Positions 45,091-54,061 of a stretch of 64,000 nucleotides of DNA are shown in pieces. Within the stretch, counting starts at the first letter, position 1. The number at the start of each line of letters is the position of its first letter. Both the position numbers and the translations under genes were made by a program. The stretch is from Fimbriimonadia bacterium (lineage in GTDB: Bacteria; Armatimonadota; Fimbriimonadia; Fimbriimonadales; JABRVX01): contig JABRVX010000003.1 of NCBI GenBank assembly GCA_039961735.1, positions 1 to 64,000 of the forward strand, read 5' to 3'. A model generated the notes under the pieces. That model searched no databases and had not been told where the DNA came from. It saw nothing but the letters and a program-made list of their open reading frames with translations.

Positions 45091-48000
45091 ATGCATATAA
45101 GCGATTGGGCTCTCCAGCTTCGTAGGCTGGGGGGGCTGTCCTCGTTCTGGGACGACGCCGAAGGGCGGGCCGAGTGGCGTGACCTTGCGGTCGAGGCGCG
45201 GGCGCCCTTCGTTGCGGCGATGGCTCGACCGCGCCTAGAGCAGGACGCCTTTCGCGCTCTCATCGTCACGTCCACGTACGAAAGTGCCCTGCAATGGCAA
45301 GCTCGCTTAGCACTGTACGGCGTGCCAGAGCGATGCTTACTCCAACTCCCGAACGGCTCTTCCACCCTATTCGAGGACACCTCTCCAGAGCTAAACGCCC
45401 TCTCGGAGCGGGTCGGATCGCTGCTTCGCCTGGCTTCCGGCGGTGGTGTCATCGTGATCGCATCCCCTACCGCCGCACTGGAATACACCCTGCCTCCGGC
45501 TCGGATGATCAAGGAGACCATGTTGCTCAAGGTCGGGCAAGAATGCGACCTCGAGCTCCTTTTGCGGCGGCTCGTACGAAAGGGATACGAGGCCCAGGAA
45601 CCCGTTCGCATGCCGAGCGGCTTCTCGCGACGCGGCGGCATCGTAGACATCTACCCCATGGGCCGGGGCCTTCCCGTTCGCCTGGAGTTCTTTGGTGACG
45701 AGATCGAGAGTATGAGGGAGTTCGACCCGCAATCGCAGCGGTCCGTACGCGAGGTCGAGGAGGTTGCTATCCCCCCCGCACGGGAGACCCTCGTCGGAGA
45801 CCGTGGTGCTGAAGTGGCCAGGCACCTTGCCGCCCGCCTCGAGCGCGAGGCAAGCACCTTGACCGGAGAGGCCAGGGAAACGCTGGAGGAGGCGATTCAG
45901 GCCGACATCGCTGCACTTCAGTCTGGCCTCTGCTTCGACCGGGAGACCCTCTACCGCCCGCTCGTCAACGACGCTACGACGTGTGCGCTGGACTACCTCG
46001 GTGACGATGGCCTTCTCATCGTGGACGAACCCTTGGAGATAAGCGTGCACGTCGAACGAGCCCACCAGGAGATGCAGCAGGCACTGGAGACCCGCATGGG
46101 ACGCGGCGAGATGCTGAGCGCAGAGGCCGACTGGTTCCTCGCCCCTCCCGCGCGATTAGGTGAAGTGAAGCGTCTTATCTCGATGTCGCTGGGGGATTCG
46201 ACGGCCGACTGGCTGCACGATACCGTCGTTCGCTCGGCGGGTGTCGCGAGCATGGCACCCTACCGAACGAACCCGCAGTCGTTGGTGGACACGATCCGCA
46301 ACTGGTTGGGGTCTGGCTTCACCGTCGTAGTAGGCACGGACCAACCCACTCGCGCTCGCCAGACTCTCACTGGGATTGACGTACCCTGGCTGGAAGGGGA
46401 GATCAGACTAGGGGGATTCCATCTCGCATCGGGGAACCCTGCGGGCGGGTTCGCGATTCCATCGGAACGATTTGCGGTGTTGACGGACGCAGAGCTGTTC
46501 GGCGTGGGCCGGCTACGACTCCCGCAGAAGAGGTATCGCGAGGGGGCGCCGATTGCCACGGTGCTCGATCTCAAGCCCGGCGATTACGTCGTACACATCT
46601 ACTTTGGAATCGGGATCTACCGTGGCTTGGTGACGCGGCGATTCGAAGGGGTGGAAAAGGAGTTCCTGCACATCGAGTATGCGCCGCCGGACAAGCTGTT
46701 CGTGCCGGTGGATCAACTCGACCGCATCCAGAAGTACCTGGCTCCCACCGATGAGCCTCCGAAGGTTAACCGGCTGCACAGCGGAGAGTGGCAACGCACC
46801 GTCAAGTCCGCCAAGCAGGGCGCTCGTGAGATGGCCGAAGATCTGCTCAAGATCTACGCCGCACGCGCTAAGGTGACCAAAGACCCTTTTCCGCCGGACA
46901 GCCCGTGGCAGGCGGAGATGGAAGCGACGTTTCCGTGGGTGGAGACGAGGACGCAGCTGAGGGCGATCAACGAGGTGAAGAGAGACCTGGAACAGCCCCA
47001 CCCGATGGACCGATTGGTATGCGGTGACGTCGGCTTCGGCAAGACCGAGGTGGCTGTTAGGGCAGCCTTCAAGGTGGCACAGGAGGGCAGACAGGTAGGT
47101 GTGCTCTGCCCGACGACCATCCTGGCCACACAGCACTACGAAACCTTTCGTGAACGACTCGCCCCCTATCCCGTGTGCCTGGACTTCATCTCGCGCTTCA
47201 AGTCCCCGAAGCAGCAGAAGGAGATACTGGCCAAGCTGAAAACGGGCGAGCTGGACGTAGTGATCGGCACGCACCGACTGCTATCTAAGGACGTCGTGTT
47301 TCACAACCTCGGATTGCTTATCGTAGACGAAGAGCAGCGCTTCGGGGTGATGCAGAAGGAGCAGATCAAGAAGTTGCGAGCACAAGTGGATGTGCTGACA
47401 CTTACTGCTACGCCAATCCCGCGTACGCTCAGCATGGCCATGATGGACATTCGCTCGATGTCAGTCATCACAGACCCGCCGCCCGGAAGACTGCCGATCC
47501 GGACCTGCCTCAGGGCGTATCATGATAGCGTAGTGCGAGAGGCGATTCTGCGTGAGTTGGCGAGGAATGGACAGGTGTATTATGTGTACAACCGCGTCCA
47601 GCACATCCATCACATCGCGGATCACATAGCACGCATGGTCCCCTCTGCGAGGATAGCTGTCGGCCACGGTCAGATGGATGAGCGCGAGCTAGAAGCAGTT
47701 ATGCTCGCATTCTATCGCGGAGAGTTCGACGTGCTCGTGTGCACCACGATCATCGAGAACGGCTTGGACGTACCACGGTGCAACACGATCATCGTGGACG
47801 GGGCTGACCGACTGGGCCTCGCCCAGCTCTATCAATTGCGCGGCCGCGTCGGTCGCTCAGACCGCCAGGCATACGCATACCTGCTCTATCGCAAGGAGAA
47901 GGTGCTGACGGAGACTGCGCTGCAACGCCTCAAGGCGCTGGAGGAGTTCTCCGATTTGGGATCGGGCTACTCGCTCGCCTTTCGGGACCTACAGATTCGC

Positions 48001-48585
48001 GGCGCCGGGGAGCTGCTCGGCTCCAAGCAGCACGGGTTCGTGGTGAGCGTCGGATATGACCTGTTCGTGGAAATGATTCGCGAAGCGGTGAACGACCTTC
48101 GCGGCGTGCCGTTAGAGGAAGCGTTTGCGACGCTCCCCACCTTCGACCTGCCCATCACCGCGCAGATTCCCGCCAGCTACGTTACCGACCAGGCACAACG
48201 CCTGTTCTTCTACCGCCGACTGACCAGTTCTAGGACCGAGGAAGACCTTGCCGAGGTACTATCGGAGCTGAAAGACCGATACGGTCCCCTCCCCGCCGAC
48301 GTGGAGGCCGCGGCCGAGGTTATGCGCCTGAGGATGCGCGCGTATCGTGTGGGCGTAGCCAAACTCGAGATGCGCGAAGGGGTCGCCGACCTCGTGCTGG
48401 GTCCTGGCGCGAAGCTGAGCCCCAAAGTATGTACGCTGCTGACGCAGGCTGTCGGTACGGCTACGTTCAAGCCAGAGGGAGTGAGGTGGCATCCGAGGTC
48501 GGACATCCTCGGTTCCATCCGGAAGATACTCGGAGCGATCGAGAAGGCGCCGGAAGTGGCGCGGAGGGCGGCATCGCCCGCTTAG
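45091..48585 (+). CDS. mfd: Transcription-repair coupling factor Mfd
   Basis: The protein has 1164 residues from ATG 45091; ATG 45046 is possible but lies upstream of the apparent promoter. It holds the UvrB-like N-terminal module (GFSRRGGIVDIYP), the RNA-polymerase-interacting domain (DLKPGDYVVHIYFGIGIYRG), and the RecG-like translocase with Walker A GDVGFGKTE, DEEQRFG and LTATPIPRTL. The C-terminal TRCF domain is present. It removes stalled RNA polymerase from lesions and recruits UvrA. The E1 genes follow directly. Confidence 0.96.
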   Translation: MHISDWALQLRRLGGLSSFWDDAEGRAEWRDLAVEARAPFVAAMARPRLEQDAFRALIVTSTYESALQWQARLALYGVPERCLLQLPNGSSTLFEDTSPELNALSERVGSLLRLASGGGVIVIASPTAALEYTLPPARMIKETMLLKVGQECDLELLLRRLVRKGYEAQEPVRMPSGFSRRGGIVDIYPMGRGLPVRLEFFGDEIESMREFDPQSQRSVREVEEVAIPPARETLVGDRGAEVARHLAARLEREASTLTGEARETLEEAIQADIAALQSGLCFDRETLYRPLVNDATTCALDYLGDDGLLIVDEPLEISVHVERAHQEMQQALETRMGRGEMLSAEADWFLAPPARLGEVKRLISMSLGDSTADWLHDTVVRSAGVASMAPYRTNPQSLVDTIRNWLGSGFTVVVGTDQPTRARQTLTGIDVPWLEGEIRLGGFHLASGNPAGGFAIPSERFAVLTDAELFGVGRLRLPQKRYREGAPIATVLDLKPGDYVVHIYFGIGIYRGLVTRRFEGVEKEFLHIEYAPPDKLFVPVDQLDRIQKYLAPTDEPPKVNRLHSGEWQRTVKSAKQGAREMAEDLLKIYAARAKVTKDPFPPDSPWQAEMEATFPWVETRTQLRAINEVKRDLEQPHPMDRLVCGDVGFGKTEVAVRAAFKVAQEGRQVGVLCPTTILATQHYETFRERLAPYPVCLDFISRFKSPKQQKEILAKLKTGELDVVIGTHRLLSKDVVFHNLGLLIVDEEQRFGVMQKEQIKKLRAQVDVLTLTATPIPRTLSMAMMDIRSMSVITDPPPGRLPIRTCLRAYHDSVVREAILRELARNGQVYYVYNRVQHIHHIADHIARMVPSARIAVGHGQMDERELEAVMLAFYRGEFDVLVCTTIIENGLDVPRCNTIIVDGADRLGLAQLYQLRGRVGRSDRQAYAYLLYRKEKVLTETALQRLKALEEFSDLGSGYSLAFRDLQIRGAGELLGSKQHGFVVSVGYDLFVEMIREAVNDLRGVPLEEAFATLPTFDLPITAQIPASYVTDQAQRLFFYRRLTSSRTEEDLAEVLSELKDRYGPLPADVEAAAEVMRLRMRAYRVGVAKLEMREGVADLVLGPGAKLSPKVCTLLTQAVGTATFKPEGVRWHPRSDILGSIRKILGAIEKAPEVARRAASPA

Positions 48586-48594
48586 GAGGTGCAC

Positions 48595-49611
48595 GTGAGT
48601 ACACCGGCAAGGAATAGGCCCGCAGTGGCGGATGCCGAACAACTGAAGCAGTTTTATAAGGACATGCTGCTGATCCGTCGCTTCGAGGAAAAGTGCGAGT
48701 TCGCCTATCGTGCAGGCAAGATCGGCGGATACCTTCACCTGTACATCGGGCAGGAAGCAACAGGTGTCGGCTGGCTTTCGGCGCTGCATCCCGGGGACTC
48801 GGTGATAGGTGCGTACCGAGTGCACGGCTTTGCGCTGCAGATGGGTACCGACCCCAAAGTGGTGATGGCGGAGCTGTTAGGGCGGGTGACCGGCTGTGCG
48901 CGTGGAAAGGGCGGGTCCATGCATCTCTACGACATCCCGCGGGGCTTCTATGGGGGATGGGGGATCGTAGGCGGACACGTGCCGTTGGGGGTCGGGCTGG
49001 CGTTCGCAGCCAAGTACCATAACACGGGCCAGGTGGTGCTCTGCTTCATGGGCGACGGCGCCGTGAATGCCGGAGTCGTGCCCGAGGTGATGAACATGGC
49101 TTCGCTATGGGACCTGCCCATCGTGTTCATCATCGAAAACAATCAGTTTGCCATGGGAACGCGCTTGGAATACCATGCTGCAGACACAGAACTGCACAAG
49201 CGGGCCGCTCCCTTCGCAATGGGTCACGAGAGACTGGATGGCATGGACGTGGTACAGGTACGCCGTGATGCCGATCGTATCATCGCGCAGGTGCGCGAGA
49301 CCTCCCGTCCGTACTGCGTCGAAGTGATGAACTACCGTTTCGTGGGACACGGCGCCGCCGATGTGAGCCAGAATCTCTACCGCACGGATGAAGAGGTCGC
49401 CGAGTGGCGCAACCGTGACCCACTTCGTATCCATGGTGACCGATTGATCCGGGAGGAGATAGCTACCGAAGCCGACATGGAATTGTGGGACATCGAGATA
49501 CAAAGGGTGGTGGAGGAGGCGTATGCGTTCGCGGATACATCCCCCGAACCACCTATCGAAGAGGTGTACCAGCACGTTTACACCGACATGATGCCGGAGG
49601 TGGGGCACTGA
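48595..49611 (+). CDS. pdhA: Pyruvate dehydrogenase E1 alpha subunit
   Basis: The protein has 338 residues from GTG 48595, with AGGAGG 6 nt upstream. It has the ThDP-binding motif GDGAVNAGVVPEVMNMASLW...IENN, phosphorylation-loop-type GHGAAD, and GYLHLYIGQEATGVGW near the start. It forms the heterotetrameric E1 of a 2-oxo acid dehydrogenase with the next gene; GRVTGCARGKGGSMHLYD fits pyruvate or acetoin type. It lies 9 bp after mfd. Confidence 0.9.
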   Translation: MSTPARNRPAVADAEQLKQFYKDMLLIRRFEEKCEFAYRAGKIGGYLHLYIGQEATGVGWLSALHPGDSVIGAYRVHGFALQMGTDPKVVMAELLGRVTGCARGKGGSMHLYDIPRGFYGGWGIVGGHVPLGVGLAFAAKYHNTGQVVLCFMGDGAVNAGVVPEVMNMASLWDLPIVFIIENNQFAMGTRLEYHAADTELHKRAAPFAMGHERLDGMDVVQVRRDADRIIAQVRETSRPYCVEVMNYRFVGHGAADVSQNLYRTDEEVAEWRNRDPLRIHGDRLIREEIATEADMELWDIEIQRVVEEAYAFADTSPEPPIEEVYQHVYTDMMPEVGH

Positions 49612-50588
49612 TGGCAACGATGACCTATCGTGACGCCCTTCGAACAGCTCTGATCGAGGAGATCGAACGCGATGACAATGTGTTCATCATGGGCGAAGAC
49701 ATCGGTCGCTACCAAGGCACGTTTCGGGTAACTGCGGGGTTGTTCGAGCAGTTTCGGGAAGCACGAGTCTGGGACACTCCCATCTCCGAGCCCGGTATCG
49801 TGGGCATCGCAATCGGCGCGGCGATGGCAGGATTGCGGCCGGTCGTCGAGATGATGACGATGTCCTTCTCCATCCTCGCCATGGATCAGATCATCAACCA
49901 TGCGGCCAAGATCCATTACATGACGGGTGGTCAGGCGAAAGTACCGATGGTAGTGCGTGGGCCCGGGGGCGCGGGGCGTCAGCTCTCCGCCCAGCACTCC
50001 CAGTCGCTGGAAGGCATCTATGCACATGTGCCAGGCCTGAAGGTGGTGTGCCCGTCCACTCCGGCGGATGCGAAGGGAATGCTGAAGACTGCGGTACGCG
50101 ATGAGAACCCCGTCATCTTGATCGAGGCGCCTGGCCTGTACGCAGCGAAGGGCGAGGTGCCGGAAGACTCCGAGTTCATGACACCATTCGGTGAGGCGGA
50201 GGTGGTGCGCCAGGGTACGGACCTGAGCATCATCACCTGGTCGCGGATGCGGGTGGAATCTCTCAAAGCCGCGGAGATGTTGGAGAAGGACGGCATTTCC
50301 GCAGAGGTCGTGGACGTGCGCAGCCTGCTACCACTCGACACGAACACCATCTTCGCATCGGTCAGGAAGACACACAGAGCGCTGGTTGCGTATGAGGCAT
50401 GGAGGTCTGGCGCTTTCGGAGCTGAGATTGCTGCGCGGATCGGGGAGTCCTGCTTCGACGACTTGGACGCCCCCGTGATGCGCGTGGGAGGCCTCAACGT
50501 GCCGATGCCCTACGCCGCGAACCTGGAGCTCGAGGTGGTGCCCAACGCTTCCCGCATCGCCTCCCGCTGTCGGGAACTGGTGGGGTAG
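49611..50588 (+). CDS. pdhB: Pyruvate dehydrogenase E1 beta subunit
   Basis: The protein has 325 residues; ATG 49611 overlaps the pdhA stop by one base (TGATG). Motifs: MGEDIGRYQGTFRVT, DTPISEPGIVGIAIG, and the C-terminal transketolase domain with RSLLPLDTNTI. E2 and E3 genes are not downstream, where repeats and a pseudogene fragment follow, so the complex must be completed from elsewhere. Confidence 0.92.
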   Translation: MATMTYRDALRTALIEEIERDDNVFIMGEDIGRYQGTFRVTAGLFEQFREARVWDTPISEPGIVGIAIGAAMAGLRPVVEMMTMSFSILAMDQIINHAAKIHYMTGGQAKVPMVVRGPGGAGRQLSAQHSQSLEGIYAHVPGLKVVCPSTPADAKGMLKTAVRDENPVILIEAPGLYAAKGEVPEDSEFMTPFGEAEVVRQGTDLSIITWSRMRVESLKAAEMLEKDGISAEVVDVRSLLPLDTNTIFASVRKTHRALVAYEAWRSGAFGAEIAARIGESCFDDLDAPVMRVGGLNVPMPYAANLELEVVPNASRIASRCRELVG

Positions 50589-50661
50589 GTACTGCTCTGT
50601 ACCGAGCACTGTCATGCTGTTCGTGCTCGTCCCGCCCTAACACCGTGTCATCTGTTGTGGC

Positions 50662-50813
50662 GTCATGCTGAGCCCGTCGAAGCACCCGTCATGCTGAGCC
50701 CGTCGAAGCACCCGTCATGCTGAGCCCGTCGAAGCATGCGCTCGTGGTCCGCATGGTGGTATCTCCACTCTGGATAGTCGGGCATCGTCATGCTTCGACA
50801 GGCTCAGCATGAC
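50662..50813. repeat. REP-like palindromic elements, three direct copies and one inverted
   Basis: Copies begin at 50662, 50688 and 50714 with an exact 26-bp period (GTCATGCTGAGCCCGTCGAA...). An inverted copy lies at 50787-50813. Each full copy has 8-bp arms GTCATGCT/AGCATGAC around an 11-nt centre. The same element appears at 40878-40902 and 56637-56663. Confidence 0.85.
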
Positions 50814-51036
50814 GATAACCCGCGCTCGCAGCCCAAGCTCGGCATCAGGGTAACACTCGTTCGCTCGCGTATGAGGCACAGGTGAGAGGCGCAATCTCCA
50901 TCGCCGCTATCACGAGGGAATGGCGAGACGACCTGGCCACTCTCATCCAAGCCCCACCACGACCGAAGGCCCCATCTATGACAGACCCTCACATCCCACC
51001 TGGATCGGTCCGCAGTGAACGGCCTCGCAGGCTCGA
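50814..51036. other. Intergenic stretch without recognised gene
   Basis: A plus-strand frame opens at 50882, but its product (MRGAISIAAITREWRDDL, then Pro/Arg/Ser-rich) shows no domain and runs into the pseudogene fragment. I see no promoter or RNA here. Confidence 0.35.
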
Positions 51037-51039
51037 TGC

Positions 51040-51153
51040 CTATTCAGTCCCCACATCCACCCCGCACCGAGCTGCAAGCTCTTCGATCAGCAGCAGGTAC
51101 GGAACCTCCATCCCGTTCCTTTGCCAGCCGACCGGCACGCGTGCGCTGCCGGA
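51040..51153 (-). pseudogene. Truncated duplicate of the gene at 53533-54036
   Basis: Bases 51071-51153 are identical to 53567-53649, and 51056-51153 match 53552-53649 with two differences. On the minus strand this encodes the last 33 or so residues of that protein (ARVPVGWQRNGMEVPYLLLI) and then a different ending with stop TAG at 51040-51042. The rest of the gene is missing, so this is a relic of a partial duplication flanking the multicopper oxidase gene. Confidence 0.85.
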
Positions 51154-51236
51154 CGGCGCTACGGCACGCTCAGCGCGACCCCTAAGTACTCCTAGGGATG
51201 CCCGCCAGGCTTACGAGCAACTCGTGGGTGTCCGTA

Positions 51237-51272
51237 ATCTACCGAGGGCCGCTTTCAGGGCCCTCGGTAGAT
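51237..51272 (-). terminator. 14-bp perfect hairpin after the multicopper oxidase gene
   Basis: ATCTACCGAGGGCC (51237-51250) pairs with 51259-51272 over 14 bp, 18 nt beyond the stop at 51291. No T-run follows on the minus strand. Confidence 0.5.
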
Positions 51273-51290
51273 GGCCGGTTCCCGAGTCTT

Positions 51291-53276
51291 CTACGGACCC
51301 ACTCGATAGGGTCGCATCATCTCGTTGTCTTCGTGCTCCACGATGTGGCAGTGCCACACGTACAGGCCTGGGATGTCGAAGCGCGCCTTCACGCGGGTGA
51401 TTTCGCCAGGATACGCAATCACTGTGTCCTTGAAGCCGGTCTCCCATAACTCGGGCCCCCGGGTCATTGCGCTCCCGATCACGTCACCCATCGGCGTGCG
51501 ATCCACGACCTCGAACATGACCAAGTGGAGGTGAATCGGATGCGCGTCCATGGTGAAGTTATGGATCTCCCAGATCTCTGTGTCTCCGACGCCAGGGTTC
51601 TCGGTGATCGGATCCATCCAGCGCAGCAGGTTCGGGGAGCCGTCGGGGTTAAGCGTACCCAGTAGCGCAGCCGTCGGTCCGAAGGGCTCGCCGTCCCCGC
51701 AGTCCAACACGATGTTGCCGTCGTTGTCCTCGCTCACCATCACCGTCGCGGAGTCCACTTCGCCGAGGGCCAACCGCCGCGAGCGCACCTCCGTACCCAG
51801 TCTTTTCTGCTTGGGCAGCTTGAGCTGTGCAGGTGGAGTGCTGAGGTCTCTGCTCACGAGTGACCCCACTGCAAACTTCAGCACTTGGCCCGTGGTAAAC
51901 GGGTCTGCGTAGTCGAAGTCCTGTCCCGGAACTCCTCCCGAAAACGGCTCGTCCGGTCCTTCGTTGATCAGATACAGGTCGGTACCTTCGGGTAGCCCGG
52001 TGAAGTCCACTATCACATCGGCACGCTCGGCAGGACCCATCAGAAGCGCATCCCGTTGCACGGGCGCAGGGAGGAAGCCGCCTTCAGCTCCGATCTGCCA
52101 GAACGGCAATGCAGCCGAGGCAGGGCGGACCGTCGGATTGCCGGCCACCAGCTTCAGAATCAGGAATCGCGAGTTGCAGCCGTTGAGAAGCCGGAAGCGG
52201 TACCTTCTGGGCTCGACGTCCAGTGTAGGCCACGTGCGCCCGTTCACAACCATGGTATTCCCGAAGAACTCGGGGTTCCAGATGGGTGAGACATCGCTGG
52301 GACCCGTGCAGCCGTAGTCCGGGATGAACGGAATCTGCAACTGACTGGGTAGCAAGCCCTCGAAGTATGCGCGGTTGGCAGGGTAGAAGAGCGAGCCGTC
52401 CTCATTGAATGTGCGGTCTTGAATGGCGATCGGAATCTCGTAGTACCGCGTGCCCGGTCTGTCACCCCAGGCGGGGGCTGGACCCGGAAGCCGGTTACCT
52501 TGAACGTCGGTCGGCCCGCCACGCAGGATGTAGAAGCCTGCCGGTCCGGCATAGACGTTGGCCCGGGTCATACCTAGTGTGTGGTCGTGATACCACAGGG
52601 TCGCGGCAGGCTGGTCGTTCGGATACTGGAACACAGCGGTCCCAGGATCGGTGTTCGACTGGTCGAACTGACCGAAGTGAGTGCCGACGGTGGCATAGCC
52701 TGGTGGAATGTTCCGCGCGTTGGGGAGATACCACGCCTCGGGATAGCCATCGCTCTCCGGTCCGACGTGGGCTCCGTGCACGTGCGTCACGATTGGAACG
52801 GGGCCCGTATAGGGCGTCGGATCGTACCCGTGCATGTCACGACCCATGAGGCCACCTGGGGGGTTGGCCCAGTGCAATGTCTGATCGATCGGCAGCAGGT
52901 GAGGAAGGAAGTCCCCGTTCGCGTCCACTAGATCGTTGATCCACTTCACTCGCACAGGCCGGTTTACCCTTGCCTCGATGGTGAACGATGGGTAGTTGAA
53001 AGAACCAGGGTGGTTGACGGAACCGTAGCCCCAGACGGTCGTGGCCGGGTAGGGTGAAGGCAATATCTGTTGCTCGAACTGCCTCACCGCAATCTCATAG
53101 TAGTCTACGCTCGGCGACCCCTTCTGCAACGCTTTGGTGGTTTTGGGCATTGCGGGCGGAATCACGAGTGACTGGCCATACTTGGGAATAAGATTCGGAT
53201 CGAGGATGTCAGCGGGTGTCGCCAACGGGCCGGCTATGACCGCGCCGGCGAGCAGTCGCCAAAAAGAACTTGTCAC
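51291..53276 (-). CDS. Secreted multicopper oxidase (CotA/bilirubin-oxidase type)
   Basis: The protein has 661 residues from GTG 53276, with GGGAG 8 nt upstream. An N-terminal signal peptide (LLAGAVIAGPLATPA) is followed by three cupredoxin domains. All copper ligand motifs are present: THVHGAHVG, LWYHDHTLGMTR, HPIHLHLV and HCHIVEHEDNEMM. Spacing between the second and third motifs and the loop DHTLGMTRANVYAG match CotA-like laccases. Substrate (phenols, bilirubin, Mn or Cu) is not readable. It is flanked by two copies of the same short sequence (51056-51153 and 53552-53649). Confidence 0.92.
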   Translation of the reverse strand: MTSSFWRLLAGAVIAGPLATPADILDPNLIPKYGQSLVIPPAMPKTTKALQKGSPSVDYYEIAVRQFEQQILPSPYPATTVWGYGSVNHPGSFNYPSFTIEARVNRPVRVKWINDLVDANGDFLPHLLPIDQTLHWANPPGGLMGRDMHGYDPTPYTGPVPIVTHVHGAHVGPESDGYPEAWYLPNARNIPPGYATVGTHFGQFDQSNTDPGTAVFQYPNDQPAATLWYHDHTLGMTRANVYAGPAGFYILRGGPTDVQGNRLPGPAPAWGDRPGTRYYEIPIAIQDRTFNEDGSLFYPANRAYFEGLLPSQLQIPFIPDYGCTGPSDVSPIWNPEFFGNTMVVNGRTWPTLDVEPRRYRFRLLNGCNSRFLILKLVAGNPTVRPASAALPFWQIGAEGGFLPAPVQRDALLMGPAERADVIVDFTGLPEGTDLYLINEGPDEPFSGGVPGQDFDYADPFTTGQVLKFAVGSLVSRDLSTPPAQLKLPKQKRLGTEVRSRRLALGEVDSATVMVSEDNDGNIVLDCGDGEPFGPTAALLGTLNPDGSPNLLRWMDPITENPGVGDTEIWEIHNFTMDAHPIHLHLVMFEVVDRTPMGDVIGSAMTRGPELWETGFKDTVIAYPGEITRVKARFDIPGLYVWHCHIVEHEDNEMMRPYRVGP

Positions 53277-53440
53277 CGGTCATCTCCCTTTCTGTTGCTG
53301 CGTGAACCAGCGTTGTGGGACTACGCGGCACAGTATGACCTGCTCGGGACCCGCTCCTGGGTGCACTTCGCACCGGGAACGCATTGCCGCAGCCTCGCCT
53401 GCGGATGCGCGCAGCACTGTTTAGCATGTCTGCTCTAAGA

Positions 53441-53449
53441 ATTGTATCA
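53441..53449 (-). promoter_or_regulatory. Extended -10 of the multicopper oxidase gene
   Basis: Minus strand TGA-TACAAT (-10 at 53446-53441). Predicted start near 53434 leaves a leader of about 158 nt. Confidence 0.45.
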
Positions 53450-53518
53450 CGGAGTGGGATCTGTGCCAACATGCGAGCGACGTGACGAGCCCCGGAGCTA
53501 CCCGCAAGCCACCCGGGG

Positions 53519-53545
53519 CGGGCTGGGCTGCGTCAGCCCAGCCCG
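53519..53545 (-). terminator. 12-bp perfect hairpin across a stop codon
   Basis: CGGGCTGGGCTG (53519-53530) and CAGCCCAGCCCG (53534-53545) with a 3-nt loop. It contains the stop codon (53533-53535) of the gene at 53533-54036. No T-run follows. Confidence 0.5.
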
Positions 53546-54036
53546 GTGACCTCCACCCCACACCGGGCTGCAAGCTCTTCGATCAGCAGCAGGTACGGAA
53601 CCTCCATCCCGTTCCTTTGCCAGCCGACCGGCACGCGTGCGCTGCCGGAGACTAAGTAGGCCACTGGCGACAGAGTGTGCTCGCCCGAGCGCAGGGTGAG
53701 CGTATACCGGTGCTTGCCACCCGGCGAAGGCGCGATGGAGCGCACCTCCTTGTAGGGGATGGAGACCGTCTTCAGCAGCGAGACCAGCTCGAAGTGGTCT
53801 TCGTACAGCCGGACCTCGGTGGCCTCGCTGCGCTTTCCCGCCAGGTTCGCCATCGCTGCCCGACCCGCGCGCATCGCCGCCGAGAGACCCTCCTTCAGCG
53901 CCGTGCCCAGGTCCTTTTCCTGCAGCCCGACCTTCGCTGCCTTAGCCTTGGCCCTCGCGTCCTGCTTGATTCCGCCCGCACCGACCTCGAACCACTGGAT
54001 GCACGCGGGCGGTGAATAGACTACGGGTTCCTCCAC
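53533..54036 (-). CDS. Hypothetical protein
   Basis: The protein has 167 residues. It begins with a Cys-containing segment (MEEPVVYSPPACIQWFEV), then an Ala/Lys-rich helix at residues 23-68, then a beta-rich half (ATEVRLYEDHFELVSLLKTV, RYTLTLRSGEHTLSPV) resembling a PH-like/short lipid-binding fold, and a C-terminal helix. No signal peptide is seen. Its last third is duplicated as a fragment at 51040-51153. I do not recognise the family. Confidence 0.65.
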   Translation of the reverse strand: MEEPVVYSPPACIQWFEVGAGGIKQDARAKAKAAKVGLQEKDLGTALKEGLSAAMRAGRAAMANLAGKRSEATEVRLYEDHFELVSLLKTVSIPYKEVRSIAPSPGGKHRYTLTLRSGEHTLSPVAYLVSGSARVPVGWQRNGMEVPYLLLIEELAARCGVEVTGLG

Positions 54037-54061
54037 TCGCTTCGCCTCCTCGCTACCGCTC

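Noticed and set aside
50882-51400. Plus-strand open frame of 172 codons
   Set aside because: It runs through the antisense pseudogene fragment and hairpin into the end of the oxidase gene, with no protein-like composition.
51056-53649. Insertion sequence or composite transposon around the oxidase gene
   Set aside because: No transposase, terminal inverted repeats or target duplication; the flanking copies are pieces of a cellular gene.
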